Assembly: GCF_001707885.1 (NCBI RefSeq)
Contig: NZ_MASS01000003.1
Coordinates: 36,893 to 100,892, forward strand
Direction of reading: 5' to 3'
DNA from: Desulfosporosinus cupriresistens
GTDB taxonomy: Bacteria > Bacillota > Desulfitobacteriia > Desulfitobacteriales > Desulfitobacteriaceae
DNA: 64,000 nucleotides
This document shows positions 10,062-20,320 of this stretch, piece after piece. The stretch's first letter is position 1. Each line of letters opens with the position of its first letter. Both the position numbers and the translations under genes were made by a program. The notes beneath the pieces are model-generated. The model saw only the letters and a list, made by a program, of their open reading frames with translations. It searched no databases and was not told the origin of the DNA.

Positions 10062-11021
10062 TTAGACACTCATCAATTCGTCGATGTTCTTTTTAACTAC
10101 TTTCACTGCAGCTGGGTTACGCATCATAATAATACTGGCTCCAACTTGCATCAAACCAGAAGCAGTTAATGATTCCCAAAGTACGGCACGATCATCAAGA
10201 TCTCCCCACTGAGGATTTTCATCAGCCGACGAATTGGATTCTTTGGTCCGATTGGCCTCATAGCCAACGGAGCAGAACATAGGCATGGCGAGCATTTTGT
10301 CATTTCCTAATGCTCCTAGGCGTGCACGTTCCATAATTGAATAGGCATACTCAATACCAAATCCAAGACCTGCAATTAGAGGGTCAATAACAATCTTGTT
10401 TAATGGCAGTCCCATTTCATTGATCAAAATATTAAGCTGTTTACAAATATTAATGTCGAGAGGCGACTGCGCAATCAAAGTGTGTTTATGAACCATTGCA
10501 GCTGCTGCATAAGTCTTATAGGTTTCTTGCTCAGCAACACCGATCAAGAGGTTTTCACCTGTTGCTGCTTCAGCGACGGCCGCAATAACTTCATTGTCCT
10601 TTGTTGAATCGCCGCATCCTACTACGATCAACGGAACTCCAACAGCTCCTAAAACTTCTTTAACAACACGAGCGCAATCTTCAGGTGAGCGATTTTCACC
10701 ATCAGGATCTGCTCCAGTCAGTTTTAAATAGATGAGGTCTGCGCCAAAATCATCAACGCATTGTTTAGCCCAAGCCGCTGGGCTATTGAAGACATCTCCA
10801 TATTGTTTGGTAAGCGTTTCATTCCATGTTGGGGGAATGTCGTTGACCTCCATAGCGATCACTGGACGGTTAACTTTTCCTTCAAAGTGCAGAAAAGGTA
10901 AGGCGGCATCCCCACCGATAGTCACAGTGGAGGTTCTCGTTCCTCCTTGTTCAGAAGTTGCGCCGAGTATTACCTCTCCAATTTTACCTGAAAATCTTTC
11001 TTTTACGATTGCAACGGACAT
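10062..11021 (-). CDS. acsD: Corrinoid/iron-sulfur protein, small subunit
   Basis: Small subunit of the corrinoid iron-sulfur protein that carries the methyl group from AcsE to acetyl-CoA synthase. TIM-barrel protein of 319 residues with the family's characteristic stretches [53 protein letters not shown] and [17 protein letters not shown]. The ribosome binding site AAAGGAG precedes the ATG. It lies 16 bases downstream of acsF and 110 upstream of acsE, in the usual order. No cofactor is bound by this subunit itself; it positions the corrinoid of AcsC. Confidence 0.95.
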   Translation of the reverse strand: MSVAIVKERFSGKIGEVILGATSEQGGTRTSTVTIGGDAALPFLHFEGKVNRPVIAMEVNDIPPTWNETLTKQYGDVFNSPAAWAKQCVDDFGADLIYLKLTGADPDGENRSPEDCARVVKEVLGAVGVPLIVVGCGDSTKDNEVIAAVAEAATGENLLIGVAEQETYKTYAAAAMVHKHTLIAQSPLDINICKQLNILINEMGLPLNKIVIDPLIAGLGFGIEYAYSIMERARLGALGNDKMLAMPMFCSVGYEANRTKESNSSADENPQWGDLDDRAVLWESLTASGLMQVGASIIMMRNPAAVKVVKKNIDELMSV

Positions 11022-11036
11022 GAACTTCTCTCCTTT

Positions 11037-11798
11037 CTAGTTAAAGATTCCGGCACGGTTCAAAATGCTCTCCACAGCCTTGACCGAGACGGCATCCTCA
11101 GGCAAATCGAATAATGGTTTGCCTGCCAAGTCATATTCAACAACTAAAGGATCTAATGGAATATCTCCAATTACACTTAGCCCTGTACGTTCTATCTCTT
11201 CGCTTAAGGATTCCATAGTACCTTCACTAGTTTTTGTTACTATCAAGTGAAGATTACTCACCGCGGACTTAAGTCCCCGAATAAGTTCGTGTACTCGTCC
11301 CGCTGAGCGAATACCCCGTGCTGAAGAATCACTGACTACGAACATCTCATCAATACGAGGGATGGTACGTCGGCTGATGTGTTCCAGACCAGCTTCAGAA
11401 TCCACAACTACAAAGTCATAATTATCGCCAATGTTCTCAATATATTTGCGTAAAAGATCATTGGGATAGCAGTAACAACCTGCCCCTTGTGGACCACCCA
11501 TAACGAGTAAGTCGATATCCTTAGTCTCTACAAGCGACTGCTGAAGTTTATACTCTATAAAGATTTGTTTTGGCATCCCCTCAGGAATCGCTTTAGGATC
11601 TTTAGTCTGTTCAAGCAATTCTGAAATAGTAGCAGTGACAGTTAAACCCAGAGCTTCTCCAAGATTGGCGTTTGGGTCGGCATCAACAGCCAGAACTGAA
11701 ATCCCTCTCTTTTGATGAACCATTTGCCTTAGTAATAAAGCAGTGAATGTGGTTTTCCCTACTCCACCTTTGCCAGCTACTGCTATATATTTTGCCAT
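11037..11798 (-). CDS. acsF: CooC-type nickel/maturation ATPase (AcsF)
   Basis: MinD/CooC-family P-loop ATPase thought to insert or assist nickel insertion in acetyl-CoA synthase/CO dehydrogenase. The deviant Walker A motif GKGGVGKTTF lies at residues 8-17, DADPNANLG is the switch region, and GAGCYCYP holds the Cys-x-Cys pair that binds metal at the dimer interface of CooC proteins. The ATG at 11798 has GGAGG 8 bases before it; the longer reading frame reaching 11906 overlaps acsV and lacks a ribosome binding site. It sits between acsV and acsD as in Moorella, and is the second of two CooC paralogues in this operon. Confidence 0.9.
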   Translation of the reverse strand: MAKYIAVAGKGGVGKTTFTALLLRQMVHQKRGISVLAVDADPNANLGEALGLTVTATISELLEQTKDPKAIPEGMPKQIFIEYKLQQSLVETKDIDLLVMGGPQGAGCYCYPNDLLRKYIENIGDNYDFVVVDSEAGLEHISRRTIPRIDEMFVVSDSSARGIRSAGRVHELIRGLKSAVSNLHLIVTKTSEGTMESLSEEIERTGLSVIGDIPLDPLVVEYDLAGKPLFDLPEDAVSVKAVESILNRAGIFN

Positions 11799-11823
11799 GA
11801 ATCTTACCTCCATTGTTAACACG

Positions 11824-13734
11824 TTAAGTACAAGATGGGAATAGAGAGAAATCCGTATGGGGCAAAAATAGAGCGGAAACATATTCATCCATAAATGTCG
11901 GTCCAACCGAAAGCTCTACATAAGTCATTTTTTGTCCCAATTCTTTCGCTTCACGCCATGCATTCTGCGAAAGTAAGGCAAGACGAGCTCCTTTGATCGA
12001 AGAGTTTCCGATAAACTGATAGAGTTCCTCTTCGAGATCTGGAAGCAGTCCAATTTGAATGGAATCCTGCACATTGAGGTAATTACCGAAACCGCCAGCA
12101 ATAACGATCCGGCTAATCATTTCCATCTCTACAGAGACCATATTCAATAACGTTCGGATACCTGCATAAATGGCCCCTTTGGCGCGGATAGTATTTTTAA
12201 CATCATTTTCTGTGATGACAACATCTTTTCCCCCGCCAGCTTGATCAGCCCACGCTAGCACGAATTCTTTGTCATCTGAAGTTGCCCTTAGCCGCGCTGA
12301 GTTTGCAGGATGTCCCATCTGGAAATTTCCGACGCGATCAATAATTCCCGCTCCCAATAGTTTGGACAAGCAATCCACAAGTCCCGAACCACATATTCCA
12401 ACGGGGAGGATTTTGCTAATAACCTTGAGCGATACATCCAAGGTATCAGGATCAATAACAACTCGTTCAATAGCTCCTGGCATTGCCCTCATGCCAAATG
12501 TGATCCCGCCACCTTCAAAACTTGGGCCAGCAGAACAAGCACAAGAAACGAGCCAATCCTGGTTTCCAAGCACTATTTCTCCATTTGTACCTATGTCAAT
12601 GAAGAGAATAATATCTTCTCCATTAGCTAAGTCCGTGACTAATGTCCCAGAAACAATGTCCCCGCCGACATAACTTGCTACTGAAGGATAACAATGTACC
12701 AAGGCATCAGGTAACATATGAAGCCCAATGTCTCGTGCAGGGATAGAAGGAACGTTAGCCATGGTAGGAATATAAGGTTCTAACCGAATGTAGCGCGGAT
12801 CCACGCCTAGAAACAATTGAGTCATTGTAGTATTTCCGGCAACCACTGCTGATGAAAAATCGGTATTGTTCAAAGATTGACGTGCAAGTATCTTATCAAT
12901 CAGTTCGTTGATGGTATCAACAACAGCGACTCGAATTTCCTCTAACTGCTGTTCATTTTCAACCGCATACACTATGCGAGTGATAACATCATCACCGAAT
13001 TTTGCTTGTTTATTATAAGATCCCTGCTGATCTATAATCTCTCCGTTCGAGAGATTAATTAGATAAACGACAACCGTAGTTGTACCAATATCAATCGCCA
13101 GACCATACGGTGGATTGTCATTTCCAGGTTCCACATGGGTGACTGTAATCCCTGATTCAATATCTGTTAGAGTAACAGACACATCCCAATTTGCTCTGCG
13201 GAGTGCTTCGGGAAGATGTTTAAGGACTGATAAGGGAATATCAACTGGCTTTTCTCCGGTTTTTAGGACGCGGCGAATTTCCATGCTCAAGCGAGACCAA
13301 TCACTCGTGTTTTCCGTCAAAGTCGGAGCCGAAAGTGAAATCCTCAGCTTCGTGGCGAGTGGCTGATGCCCGAATTTCTCGAGTAAATCATGGTCGCTTT
13401 CTTGTAAGAGCCCCTTTTGAACATCACCCATCAAAACCTGATGTTCTTTTAACCGGGATTCCAGAGGCACCTCAACCGTCATATCCCCTTGAATCATGGT
13501 TTGACAAGCTAGTCGAACCCCTTCTGAGATTTGTTCAGGCGTCAAGTTCCCGGTCCCGGTCACCAACGGTTCCCCACTTAAAACGACAACTTTACAAGCA
13601 CCGCAGGATCCCTTACTACCGCATCCTGATTTGATAAATATCTCGGCCTTAGCGGCTGCTTGGAGCAGCGACGTACCGGAATCCACTTCAATGATGCGGT
13701 TTTCTGGCATGAATTTAATTTGAAATGGGGGCAT
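11824..13734 (-). CDS. acsV: Reductive activator of corrinoid/iron-sulfur protein (RACo)
   Basis: ATP-dependent reductase that returns inactive Co(II) corrinoid to Co(I). It has an N-terminal plant-type [2Fe-2S] domain with C38, C44, C47 and C77 (GCGSKGSCGACKVVV and LACQTM), a linker, and a C-terminal ASKHA-type ATPase domain (IDIGTTTVVVYLINL, VVAGNTTMTQLFLG, LFIDIGTNGEIVL, IAGGFGNYLN). About 636 residues, normal for RACo. I prefer the ATG at 13734, which has AAGGAA 9 bases upstream, over the GTG at 13743. It follows acsC in the operon, where the orf7/acsV gene is found in acetogens. Confidence 0.93.
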   Translation of the reverse strand: MPPFQIKFMPENRIIEVDSGTSLLQAAAKAEIFIKSGCGSKGSCGACKVVVLSGEPLVTGTGNLTPEQISEGVRLACQTMIQGDMTVEVPLESRLKEHQVLMGDVQKGLLQESDHDLLEKFGHQPLATKLRISLSAPTLTENTSDWSRLSMEIRRVLKTGEKPVDIPLSVLKHLPEALRRANWDVSVTLTDIESGITVTHVEPGNDNPPYGLAIDIGTTTVVVYLINLSNGEIIDQQGSYNKQAKFGDDVITRIVYAVENEQQLEEIRVAVVDTINELIDKILARQSLNNTDFSSAVVAGNTTMTQLFLGVDPRYIRLEPYIPTMANVPSIPARDIGLHMLPDALVHCYPSVASYVGGDIVSGTLVTDLANGEDIILFIDIGTNGEIVLGNQDWLVSCACSAGPSFEGGGITFGMRAMPGAIERVVIDPDTLDVSLKVISKILPVGICGSGLVDCLSKLLGAGIIDRVGNFQMGHPANSARLRATSDDKEFVLAWADQAGGGKDVVITENDVKNTIRAKGAIYAGIRTLLNMVSVEMEMISRIVIAGGFGNYLNVQDSIQIGLLPDLEEELYQFIGNSSIKGARLALLSQNAWREAKELGQKMTYVELSVGPTFMDEYVSALFLPHTDFSLFPSCT

Positions 13735-13845
13735 CGTTGTCACTTCCTTACTCTACCTTAGAAATCCCTCTTTAAGAGCTATACAAAAAGACTCCTTGCA
13801 TTGCTCTCTTTATCTTACTGTGGCGGAATTCAATCCAACCTGTTA

Positions 13846-15171
13846 CTATTTTAAAGTTTTTGCGAAAGCAACAATTCCGCTGGATTCACGAGGACCAACA
13901 ATAACATTCCAACCCGAAATCTCTTTAAGTTTGGCTGTGACTACAGCGACATACCCCGGGATAATAACATTTTTGTGTTTAAGAATATCGGGAACGCCCA
14001 ATTTTTGCATTGTTTCCCAGATTAACTCTGGCTCGTATTTGCCAGCCGCGTAGGCAGTGAGCACCGAGGTTCCTTCAGTATTAACTGGGATAATGTAACT
14101 AGGAATTTTTGTGGATTCAACTTCACCCTCGACGCTGTAGTAGGTTAAGGAGAAATTCGTTGTGATATACAATGGTGAATCCTCGGTTACTTCGCCAATA
14201 GCATATAGTTTTTCCTCGACTTGAATCGGTTTCTGAGGATCAGTATAAAGGTTTTGCTTGAGTGCCATTAGAGGCAAGAGGTGTGCTTTAGCACTGGTTT
14301 TTAAGACAATAGCACTTGCATATTTACAAACGTAAACAGATGCTTCCATAATTTCATCCAGAGGATTTTCATGATTGGTAAAGACTATGACAGGGTAACC
14401 AAACGTACGGAATTTCTTCTTAATAGATAAACGGCGCAGTTGAGTCAGATCAGCTAACTGTTGAGCTGTACCTTTAGTGCCAGGATCTAAGACAAATTCC
14501 TTATAACCTAGAGCTACCGCTTTTTCAACAAGATCATTTAAGGCATCAAGGCCATCTGCTTTTAGAATTACGGGAACGGAATTTTCTTTACCAATATTAA
14601 CAACTGCTTCATAATTATCGGCATTTGCCTCTCCAATAAGAGGCTTACGAGCTGCCAACGGAGCTACAGCAGCCTTTAAAGCTTCAGGGTTATTACTGAT
14701 CAAGAGCAGTGATTTCTCAGTGCCTGCAGCCACAGCAGCAGCAACTTTTGCAAAGCGAGCAGCATCTCCAGATTCATTAACTACAGCTACACCCTCGACG
14801 GAATAGTGAAGTCCAACGCGGTCAAACTCCAAGCCGTTGATTTCAGCGAGTTTAGCGCTCACTTGGTCATCTGTTAGGGCATCAGACACTTGAACGATAA
14901 TGGTTGTTTCGTGATAGAAAGTCTTGTCATGGCGATACATTACTGTTTCATCCCCCATAACAGAACCATTACCAAATTTGATGGCCTTGATCGGAGGGGC
15001 AGATGCGGACTCCAAATTCTCCCGAGCAGCATCCGTAACATATGGGCAGGTGTCCAATGCAGCTTTGCCTGCAGCCAATGCCATAGCAAAAGCTAGACAA
15101 GTTGGTACGCCACACTCTCCGCAGTTTTTCTTGGGTAGTTGTTTATAAATTTCTAAACCTGTTAGAGCCAT
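13846..15171 (-). CDS. acsC: Corrinoid/iron-sulfur protein, large subunit
   Basis: Carries the corrinoid cofactor and one low-potential [4Fe-4S] cluster. The cluster ligands are C17, C20, C25 and C42 (NCGECGVPTCLAF and DTCPYV); a TIM barrel follows, and the C-terminal domain (YAAGKYEPELIWETMQKLG, then NVIIPGYVAVVTAKLKEISG and IVGPRESSGI) is the corrinoid-binding part. Length of 441 residues equals the Moorella protein within a few residues. Ribosome binding site AGAAAGGGG before the ATG. Between acsB and acsV in the operon. Partner of AcsD and substrate of AcsE, AcsV and AcsB. Confidence 0.95.
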   Translation of the reverse strand: MALTGLEIYKQLPKKNCGECGVPTCLAFAMALAAGKAALDTCPYVTDAARENLESASAPPIKAIKFGNGSVMGDETVMYRHDKTFYHETTIIVQVSDALTDDQVSAKLAEINGLEFDRVGLHYSVEGVAVVNESGDAARFAKVAAAVAAGTEKSLLLISNNPEALKAAVAPLAARKPLIGEANADNYEAVVNIGKENSVPVILKADGLDALNDLVEKAVALGYKEFVLDPGTKGTAQQLADLTQLRRLSIKKKFRTFGYPVIVFTNHENPLDEIMEASVYVCKYASAIVLKTSAKAHLLPLMALKQNLYTDPQKPIQVEEKLYAIGEVTEDSPLYITTNFSLTYYSVEGEVESTKIPSYIIPVNTEGTSVLTAYAAGKYEPELIWETMQKLGVPDILKHKNVIIPGYVAVVTAKLKEISGWNVIVGPRESSGIVAFAKTLK

Positions 15172-15267
15172 TTTGAAACCCCTTTCTAAGTTAATTTAGT
15201 AGAAGTAGGCAAGTCTACCAAGGCCTCAGACGAATAAAATATTAGGCCTTGGCATCTTACGGGCTAC

Positions 15268-17436
15268 TTACATTAGTGGATCAAGATTAAAGCAAGGATG
15301 TCCTTTTTCTTCTAGGAACGGTGTGATTTCTTCAGTTGTCGTTCCGATGGTTTCATCAGCGATCTTATCAATAAAGTCTTCGCCTAAGCCCTCGTCGAGG
15401 CAACGTTGTTTCAAATCCTCACGCAAGAACTCTTTCAGTTCTTTAGGCATCCAAATGATACGAGCAAGTCCACCATCAGCAGGAATAAATTTCTTGCTGA
15501 CTAAATATGTGCGGCCAATTCCCATAAACCCAGGAGTTTGGTATCCACCACCGCATGTTCCAGCTAACGTGGAGAAGGACATGCCGCAAGGGGTCATTCC
15601 ACTGTGTTCACGGGTGGTAACCATAATTCCATTGACTTCAGGAATGATGGCCATGATAGCCTCAAAGCAACCGCAAGAGGTCATCGGTTTATCCATAATT
15701 GTATAGAGATTAACCTCTTCTAAGGTGTTGTTGGATGTTGTATATAAATAATCGTTACAGCTCTTCCACATACCCTTTAGATCATCGATCGCCGGTCCTT
15801 TGGGAATTGGTTGGTTTGGTCCGGTGGGCGCAATCTCAAATGATGCTTTGGCATCTAACCAACTAACGGCTCCGCACAGACCAACCCGTTCTGGAGTAAC
15901 AATACAAACGTGGTTCGGTGCAAAGGATTGACAAAGCAAGCAGGAGTAGAAGTCTTCGACGGAATCATCTGTCAAGGCCCTCATCCGATCGTCACGTTTA
16001 CGGTATACTTCGCGGGCTTTGACGAGGTTTTCTTCAACTGCAGCCTGATCCGTATAGAGAACAACTTCTACACGGTCGATGATGGCCGGGAATTCCTGTT
16101 TTAATTTTGCCATCAGGAGCTCACCGATGTGTCTTATTAAGAAACCTTTAGCTCTCGCATCTTTGGAGATCCGAACCCAACACATATCCCGTTGAGCAAC
16201 GTGCCAAATACCTTCTCCATAGTTTGTAAAGTAGTGAATTCTACGCTCCAAAACGCCTTCAAAATCATCTTGCATCTTACGACCATACACGTTAACCACA
16301 ATACCCAAGGGCATTTTGGTTCCCTCTGGGACGGTATCAATTTCAGGACCGATGACAGTGATCTGACCATCAGTGATTTCATCAGGTCCTACTGAATGAA
16401 CAAGTTCGAAAGAGGTAGTACGTCCGCCACCGAATTCAACATAGGTGTCTGCTTTACGGATGGTTTCTCCCTCAAAAGCAGGTCCGAAGTTAACCGGAAT
16501 CGGGATATCGATACTTGTTAATTTAATTCCGCGAACTTCCATAGCCAACGGAACGATTTTTTCATAGTCCGGCTCAGAAATATACCAATCCGGAATTTGC
16601 TCCTCTTCAGTAAGTGGTTGATCCGTCAGGACTGGGAAGCCCATGAAGATCGCGCCCATCGAAGCGGCAATTTTGACATCGTCACGCTCGCCGAGATTAA
16701 GGACAAAGGCCAGAACACGACGTTTTTGATAATCAAGATGCTTTTCTCTGTCTCCAGGAGCAATCCCACCAAAGGCGAGGCCTGCACGGAAGGCATAGTT
16801 AACGGCATGAATAACTTGGGTAAAGTTTCCTACTGGGAATGCGATATAGTCTTCCCCAATTTTGACGTTTTCTTCGAGGCACTGCTCAATGACCTCATCA
16901 CAAAGGAAGATCATAAACCCTTTATTCATGAGGTTTTCTACAATTTTCTTGGCCGCTTGAGAGTCTTTGGCTCGCCCAAGAATAACAGCAACACCAGGAA
17001 TGGTCCAGTCCACCATCTTAATCCCGTGTTTCCGTACAATAGGATCGCCCAAGAATCCGGTCCAAGGCAGTTCTTTAGGATTATCTCCACGGAGATAACT
17101 GATTGTCTCAATAACCTCTGCGGCATATAGAACTGATTCACCCCAAAGCTTTGAATTCTCTACGGTGAGTTCAGTACGAACTTGACTACGTAAGCGGTTC
17201 AGAATGGGAACTAATTCACCCAGTGTCGTTACTTTTTCACCAGAAAGACACATGATGACCGGGAGGTGGTAGGCGGTATCTGGATAACCAACAACTTGTT
17301 GCTCACCAAAATCTTTGATCGCCCGATTCAACAGAATTTCTGCATAGGTCATTGCAATTATTGTACCATCGTAGGCTCGACGCAATAATTTTTTCGGTTC
17401 TTTAACTGCCTCTTCGTTAATTTGTTCTACAGACAT
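15268..17436 (-). CDS. acsB: Acetyl-CoA synthase (CODH/ACS alpha subunit)
   Basis: Condenses CO, a methyl group from the corrinoid protein and CoA into acetyl-CoA, and works in reverse when acetate is oxidised. The A-cluster ligands are all visible: the cysteines of FYSCLLCQSFAPNHVC and RVGLCG that bind [4Fe-4S], and the Cys-Gly-Cys motif in MTSCGCFEAI (about residue 588) that holds the distal nickel. The full N-terminal CODH-binding domain is present (722 residues against 729 in Moorella), so this is the long bacterial form. Start ATG follows AGAAAGGAGG. It lies 16 bases after acsA, so the two are tightly coupled. Confidence 0.96.
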   Translation of the reverse strand: MSVEQINEEAVKEPKKLLRRAYDGTIIAMTYAEILLNRAIKDFGEQQVVGYPDTAYHLPVIMCLSGEKVTTLGELVPILNRLRSQVRTELTVENSKLWGESVLYAAEVIETISYLRGDNPKELPWTGFLGDPIVRKHGIKMVDWTIPGVAVILGRAKDSQAAKKIVENLMNKGFMIFLCDEVIEQCLEENVKIGEDYIAFPVGNFTQVIHAVNYAFRAGLAFGGIAPGDREKHLDYQKRRVLAFVLNLGERDDVKIAASMGAIFMGFPVLTDQPLTEEEQIPDWYISEPDYEKIVPLAMEVRGIKLTSIDIPIPVNFGPAFEGETIRKADTYVEFGGGRTTSFELVHSVGPDEITDGQITVIGPEIDTVPEGTKMPLGIVVNVYGRKMQDDFEGVLERRIHYFTNYGEGIWHVAQRDMCWVRISKDARAKGFLIRHIGELLMAKLKQEFPAIIDRVEVVLYTDQAAVEENLVKAREVYRKRDDRMRALTDDSVEDFYSCLLCQSFAPNHVCIVTPERVGLCGAVSWLDAKASFEIAPTGPNQPIPKGPAIDDLKGMWKSCNDYLYTTSNNTLEEVNLYTIMDKPMTSCGCFEAIMAIIPEVNGIMVTTREHSGMTPCGMSFSTLAGTCGGGYQTPGFMGIGRTYLVSKKFIPADGGLARIIWMPKELKEFLREDLKQRCLDEGLGEDFIDKIADETIGTTTEEITPFLEEKGHPCFNLDPLM

Positions 17437-17452
17437 AACTCTTCCTCCTTTC

Positions 17453-19471
17453 TTACCAGCCTTGCGCTAGCGCAGTTTCAAATTTTTCTGCAGTCTTTCT
17501 ATGAACATTAAGTTTCCAGGTCCGATACTCAAGGGCATTTAAGAGTTTCTGAGCTCCAATAATAGGATCGACTTCTAAAATGAAGTTTCCGCCAAAGACG
17601 TCATGCGCGATTTGGGTTGTAACTCCATAGACGAGGTCACTTCCCTCAACAGGCGGCATAGCTCCGACGTGAGTTGGGAATCCTAATGTTACGCACCAAG
17701 AACCGATCGCAACTGCTTTTTCATGCATAGCTTCTGGAGCAGAGGCAGCAAACGGAACTTTAGGAATATCTACACCTAGTTCATTAGCCATTGCGACAGC
17801 TAGATCTGCGCCACGGCTGTTATCCACACAGGAACCAACATGGAAGACTAATGGCAGACCGGTTGACAATTGAGGATTGGCCGCTTCCAGCGATTTAATG
17901 AACGATTTAAGTCCTTCACCAGCATAAGTGTCAACAGCTGCAGGCGACATCATACCGAATTTAGCGATAGCTCCAGCAGAGCATCCAGTAGCGATGACGA
18001 AGACGTCGTTTTTCACAAGTTCTTTCAGAACTGCAATGTGGCCTTCATCTTGAGGACGTTTGAGATTGTTACAACCAGCCATGAGAACGACCCCTTTGAG
18101 TTGTCCGTTCAGAATAGCATCTGTCAGTACTGAGATCGGACGGTCGGGGTTAACCTTTGATAGAATTTCCGTAATCGCTTCAAGACTGAAACCTGCAACA
18201 AGCTTATGACGTTCGCTAGGAATGCAAATTTTCTTAGGATCCCGCTTCTTGAATGCTTCAATAGCGATATTCACAAGTTTCCTAGCATCAGCCATAGCTG
18301 TGGCTGTATTGAAGGCAACGTGTTGGGCATTAGGAGTTTTCATAATACCTTCAGTTGTGATGACCTTAGTGTGGTAACATTGCGCAAGTGTTTGCACCGA
18401 TGGGTAAATACATTGAATATCAACAACCATCGCTTCCAGAGCACCCGTCAGGATAGCCATCTCCTGCGAAGCTGAGGAGGTTGCCAAATAAACACCTTGA
18501 CGCATGAGAAGCTCATTACCAGTACAGCAAATCCCGACAACATTGACTCCTTCAGCTCCTGCCGCAACGGCCTCTGCTGTCATAGCCCGTGCCGCAGCGA
18601 CAACCATTTCACTCAAAACGGGGTTGTGTCCGTGGACTGCTATATTTACCATCTTGGGGTTGATTACTCCCAGATTGGCTTCTGAGACAATAGGTTGTGG
18701 AACCCCAAACATAACGTCACTGAGTTTTGTTCCAATATATTCTCCACCTAAGTCAGACAGACAACACTTGAGACCTCCGAAAATAATATTTACAGGATCA
18801 TTGTCAACGCCCATGGCAGTTTGAGCTATAATCTCAGTAACAGAGCGGTCAATGGCTGTCGGCATAATATTGGTTTGCATGAATTTTTTACGTCGGCCTT
18901 CTGTCATAAAAGAGTCCAAAAAGGCTAGTGGTCGATCCTGATACCGACCGAAATCGGCATATCCGATTTCAACAACGTCTTTAAGGATTTCCTTATCTGT
19001 ACGGTTTACTGTGTCAACCCCTAAATCTTGAGCTAATTTTTGAAGTTTAGCTGGTGATTTAATTTCATAATCTGGAGCATGACCCTCAAGCATCGCATGA
19101 GCAGTATGCAAGACATGGCGTGCGTGCTCTGAGTGAGATGCAGCCCCTCCTGCAATCGCGCGGACTACGTTACGGGATACAATGGTATATGCACTTGCTC
19201 CACATACTCCACGACTTCCAGGCCCCTCTTCTGTCTTAACCCGACAAGGTCCTGCCAAACAAATTCGGCAGCATATTCCTTTATATCCAAACGCACACTG
19301 TGGTTGTTGAGCAACTGCACGGTCAAAAACCGTCTCTATTTTGCTTTCCTGTGCCATTTTTAACATATGAAGCGCGCCAGGGTCGGTCGTGCGAATGGGA
19401 TTCTTAGGCTCAAAGTATCTTGGTGCGTCCGACGGCCGGGCGGTATGGGTTAAATCCCGATATCTAGGCAT
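17453..19471 (-). CDS. acsA: Anaerobic CO dehydrogenase catalytic subunit (CODH/ACS beta)
   Basis: Reduces CO2 to CO for acetyl-CoA synthase at a Ni-Fe-S C-cluster. The N-terminal cysteines CAFGYKGICCRICLAGPCRVK bind the B and D clusters. The conserved blocks HSEHARHVLHTAH, IFGGLKCCLSDLGGEY, VVGICCTGNELLMR, VLMAGCNNLKRPQDE, ATGCSAGAIAKFG and FHVGSCVDNSRGADLA supply C-cluster ligands and the catalytic histidine/lysine region. Length of 672 residues matches the Moorella subunit (674). Ribosome binding site GAGGAGG before ATG. It is the second gene of the operon after cooC and forms the complex with AcsB. Confidence 0.96.
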   Translation of the reverse strand: MPRYRDLTHTARPSDAPRYFEPKNPIRTTDPGALHMLKMAQESKIETVFDRAVAQQPQCAFGYKGICCRICLAGPCRVKTEEGPGSRGVCGASAYTIVSRNVVRAIAGGAASHSEHARHVLHTAHAMLEGHAPDYEIKSPAKLQKLAQDLGVDTVNRTDKEILKDVVEIGYADFGRYQDRPLAFLDSFMTEGRRKKFMQTNIMPTAIDRSVTEIIAQTAMGVDNDPVNIIFGGLKCCLSDLGGEYIGTKLSDVMFGVPQPIVSEANLGVINPKMVNIAVHGHNPVLSEMVVAAARAMTAEAVAAGAEGVNVVGICCTGNELLMRQGVYLATSSASQEMAILTGALEAMVVDIQCIYPSVQTLAQCYHTKVITTEGIMKTPNAQHVAFNTATAMADARKLVNIAIEAFKKRDPKKICIPSERHKLVAGFSLEAITEILSKVNPDRPISVLTDAILNGQLKGVVLMAGCNNLKRPQDEGHIAVLKELVKNDVFVIATGCSAGAIAKFGMMSPAAVDTYAGEGLKSFIKSLEAANPQLSTGLPLVFHVGSCVDNSRGADLAVAMANELGVDIPKVPFAASAPEAMHEKAVAIGSWCVTLGFPTHVGAMPPVEGSDLVYGVTTQIAHDVFGGNFILEVDPIIGAQKLLNALEYRTWKLNVHRKTAEKFETALAQGW

Positions 19472-19546
19472 GTTACAACCTCCTCTTTTTTAAGATCTCT
19501 TTTTCTTATACTCTCAAACTCTTTCTGTTAATAACGAGAACCTCTT

Positions 19547-20311
19547 TCAACTCCCTTCATCGACAATTTTTTGGTAAATTGTATTTAGCTGAACTCCCAG
19601 AGACCCTGTGGGCAACTCTTCATTGCCAGTATTTATGGACATTTCCAACAGTTCCTCACTGTAAGGAATGATGCCAATAAGCTTTTCTGAGGAAAAGTGG
19701 TCTCTAAGAAAATTTTCTTCTTTCAAATTGCGGACTTTATTACCAACGACAACCACGTGTGGAATACCTAACTCAAGGGCGAGTTTTTGAATGACTTTTA
19801 CAGTTTGTACGCTGACTTTTGATGGCTCAGTTACAATGACCAACACATCAACGCCAAGTGCCGTCCCTCGGGTGAGTTGTTCAATTCCTGCTCCCATATC
19901 TAAAATGACGGTGTCTTGTTCTCCAAGAATCAAGGAATTGATCAAGGCTTGAAGAAAGCTGTTTTCCTTACAATAACAGGAGGTTCCTCCCCCTTTGATG
20001 TTCCCCATGCGGAAAAAACGTAGAGTTCCTATGGGCACACTGTAGTCATCTAAGATATCGTCCACTTGAGGATTTAGCGGGTAATATGTTCCACTTCCTC
20101 CCATGCGTTCTTCAATTAGTTCTTTCATGTCGACAATGGGTTTTAGATCTGCAAGAATACCCTCTGAGATCCCCAAGACTGTCCCCAGACTGGCATCAGG
20201 ATCCGCATCAACCGCCAAAACAGTGATCCCTTTTTGCGATAGCCAACGTGCAAAATTTGCTGTGAAGGTGGTTTTGCCCACGCCACCTTTGCCCGAGATT
20301 GCAATTTTCAA
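19547..20311 (-). CDS. cooC: CO dehydrogenase nickel-insertion ATPase CooC
   Basis: MinD-family ATPase that loads nickel into CO dehydrogenase. The start of the protein is MKIAISGKGGVGKTTF with the deviant P-loop, followed by DADPDASLG and the metal-binding pair in TSCYCKEN. The annotated TTG at 20311 is 9 bases after AAGGAG; the TTG at 20320 directly touches that site and would add three residues, so I chose the former. At about 254 residues it has the family length. First gene of the acs operon, 75 bases upstream of acsA. Its paralogue acsF lies further down the same operon, suggesting separate jobs for the C-cluster and A-cluster. Confidence 0.93.
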   Translation of the reverse strand: MKIAISGKGGVGKTTFTANFARWLSQKGITVLAVDADPDASLGTVLGISEGILADLKPIVDMKELIEERMGGSGTYYPLNPQVDDILDDYSVPIGTLRFFRMGNIKGGGTSCYCKENSFLQALINSLILGEQDTVILDMGAGIEQLTRGTALGVDVLVIVTEPSKVSVQTVKVIQKLALELGIPHVVVVGNKVRNLKEENFLRDHFSSEKLIGIIPYSEELLEMSINTGNEELPTGSLGVQLNTIYQKIVDEGS

Positions 20312-20320
20312 TGGCCACAA

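Noticed and set aside
12269..12673. Long plus-strand ORFs inside the acs genes (also 15323-15706 and 16597-17130)
   Set aside because: They are shadows on the antisense strand of acsV and acsB, whose own frames carry full family motifs.
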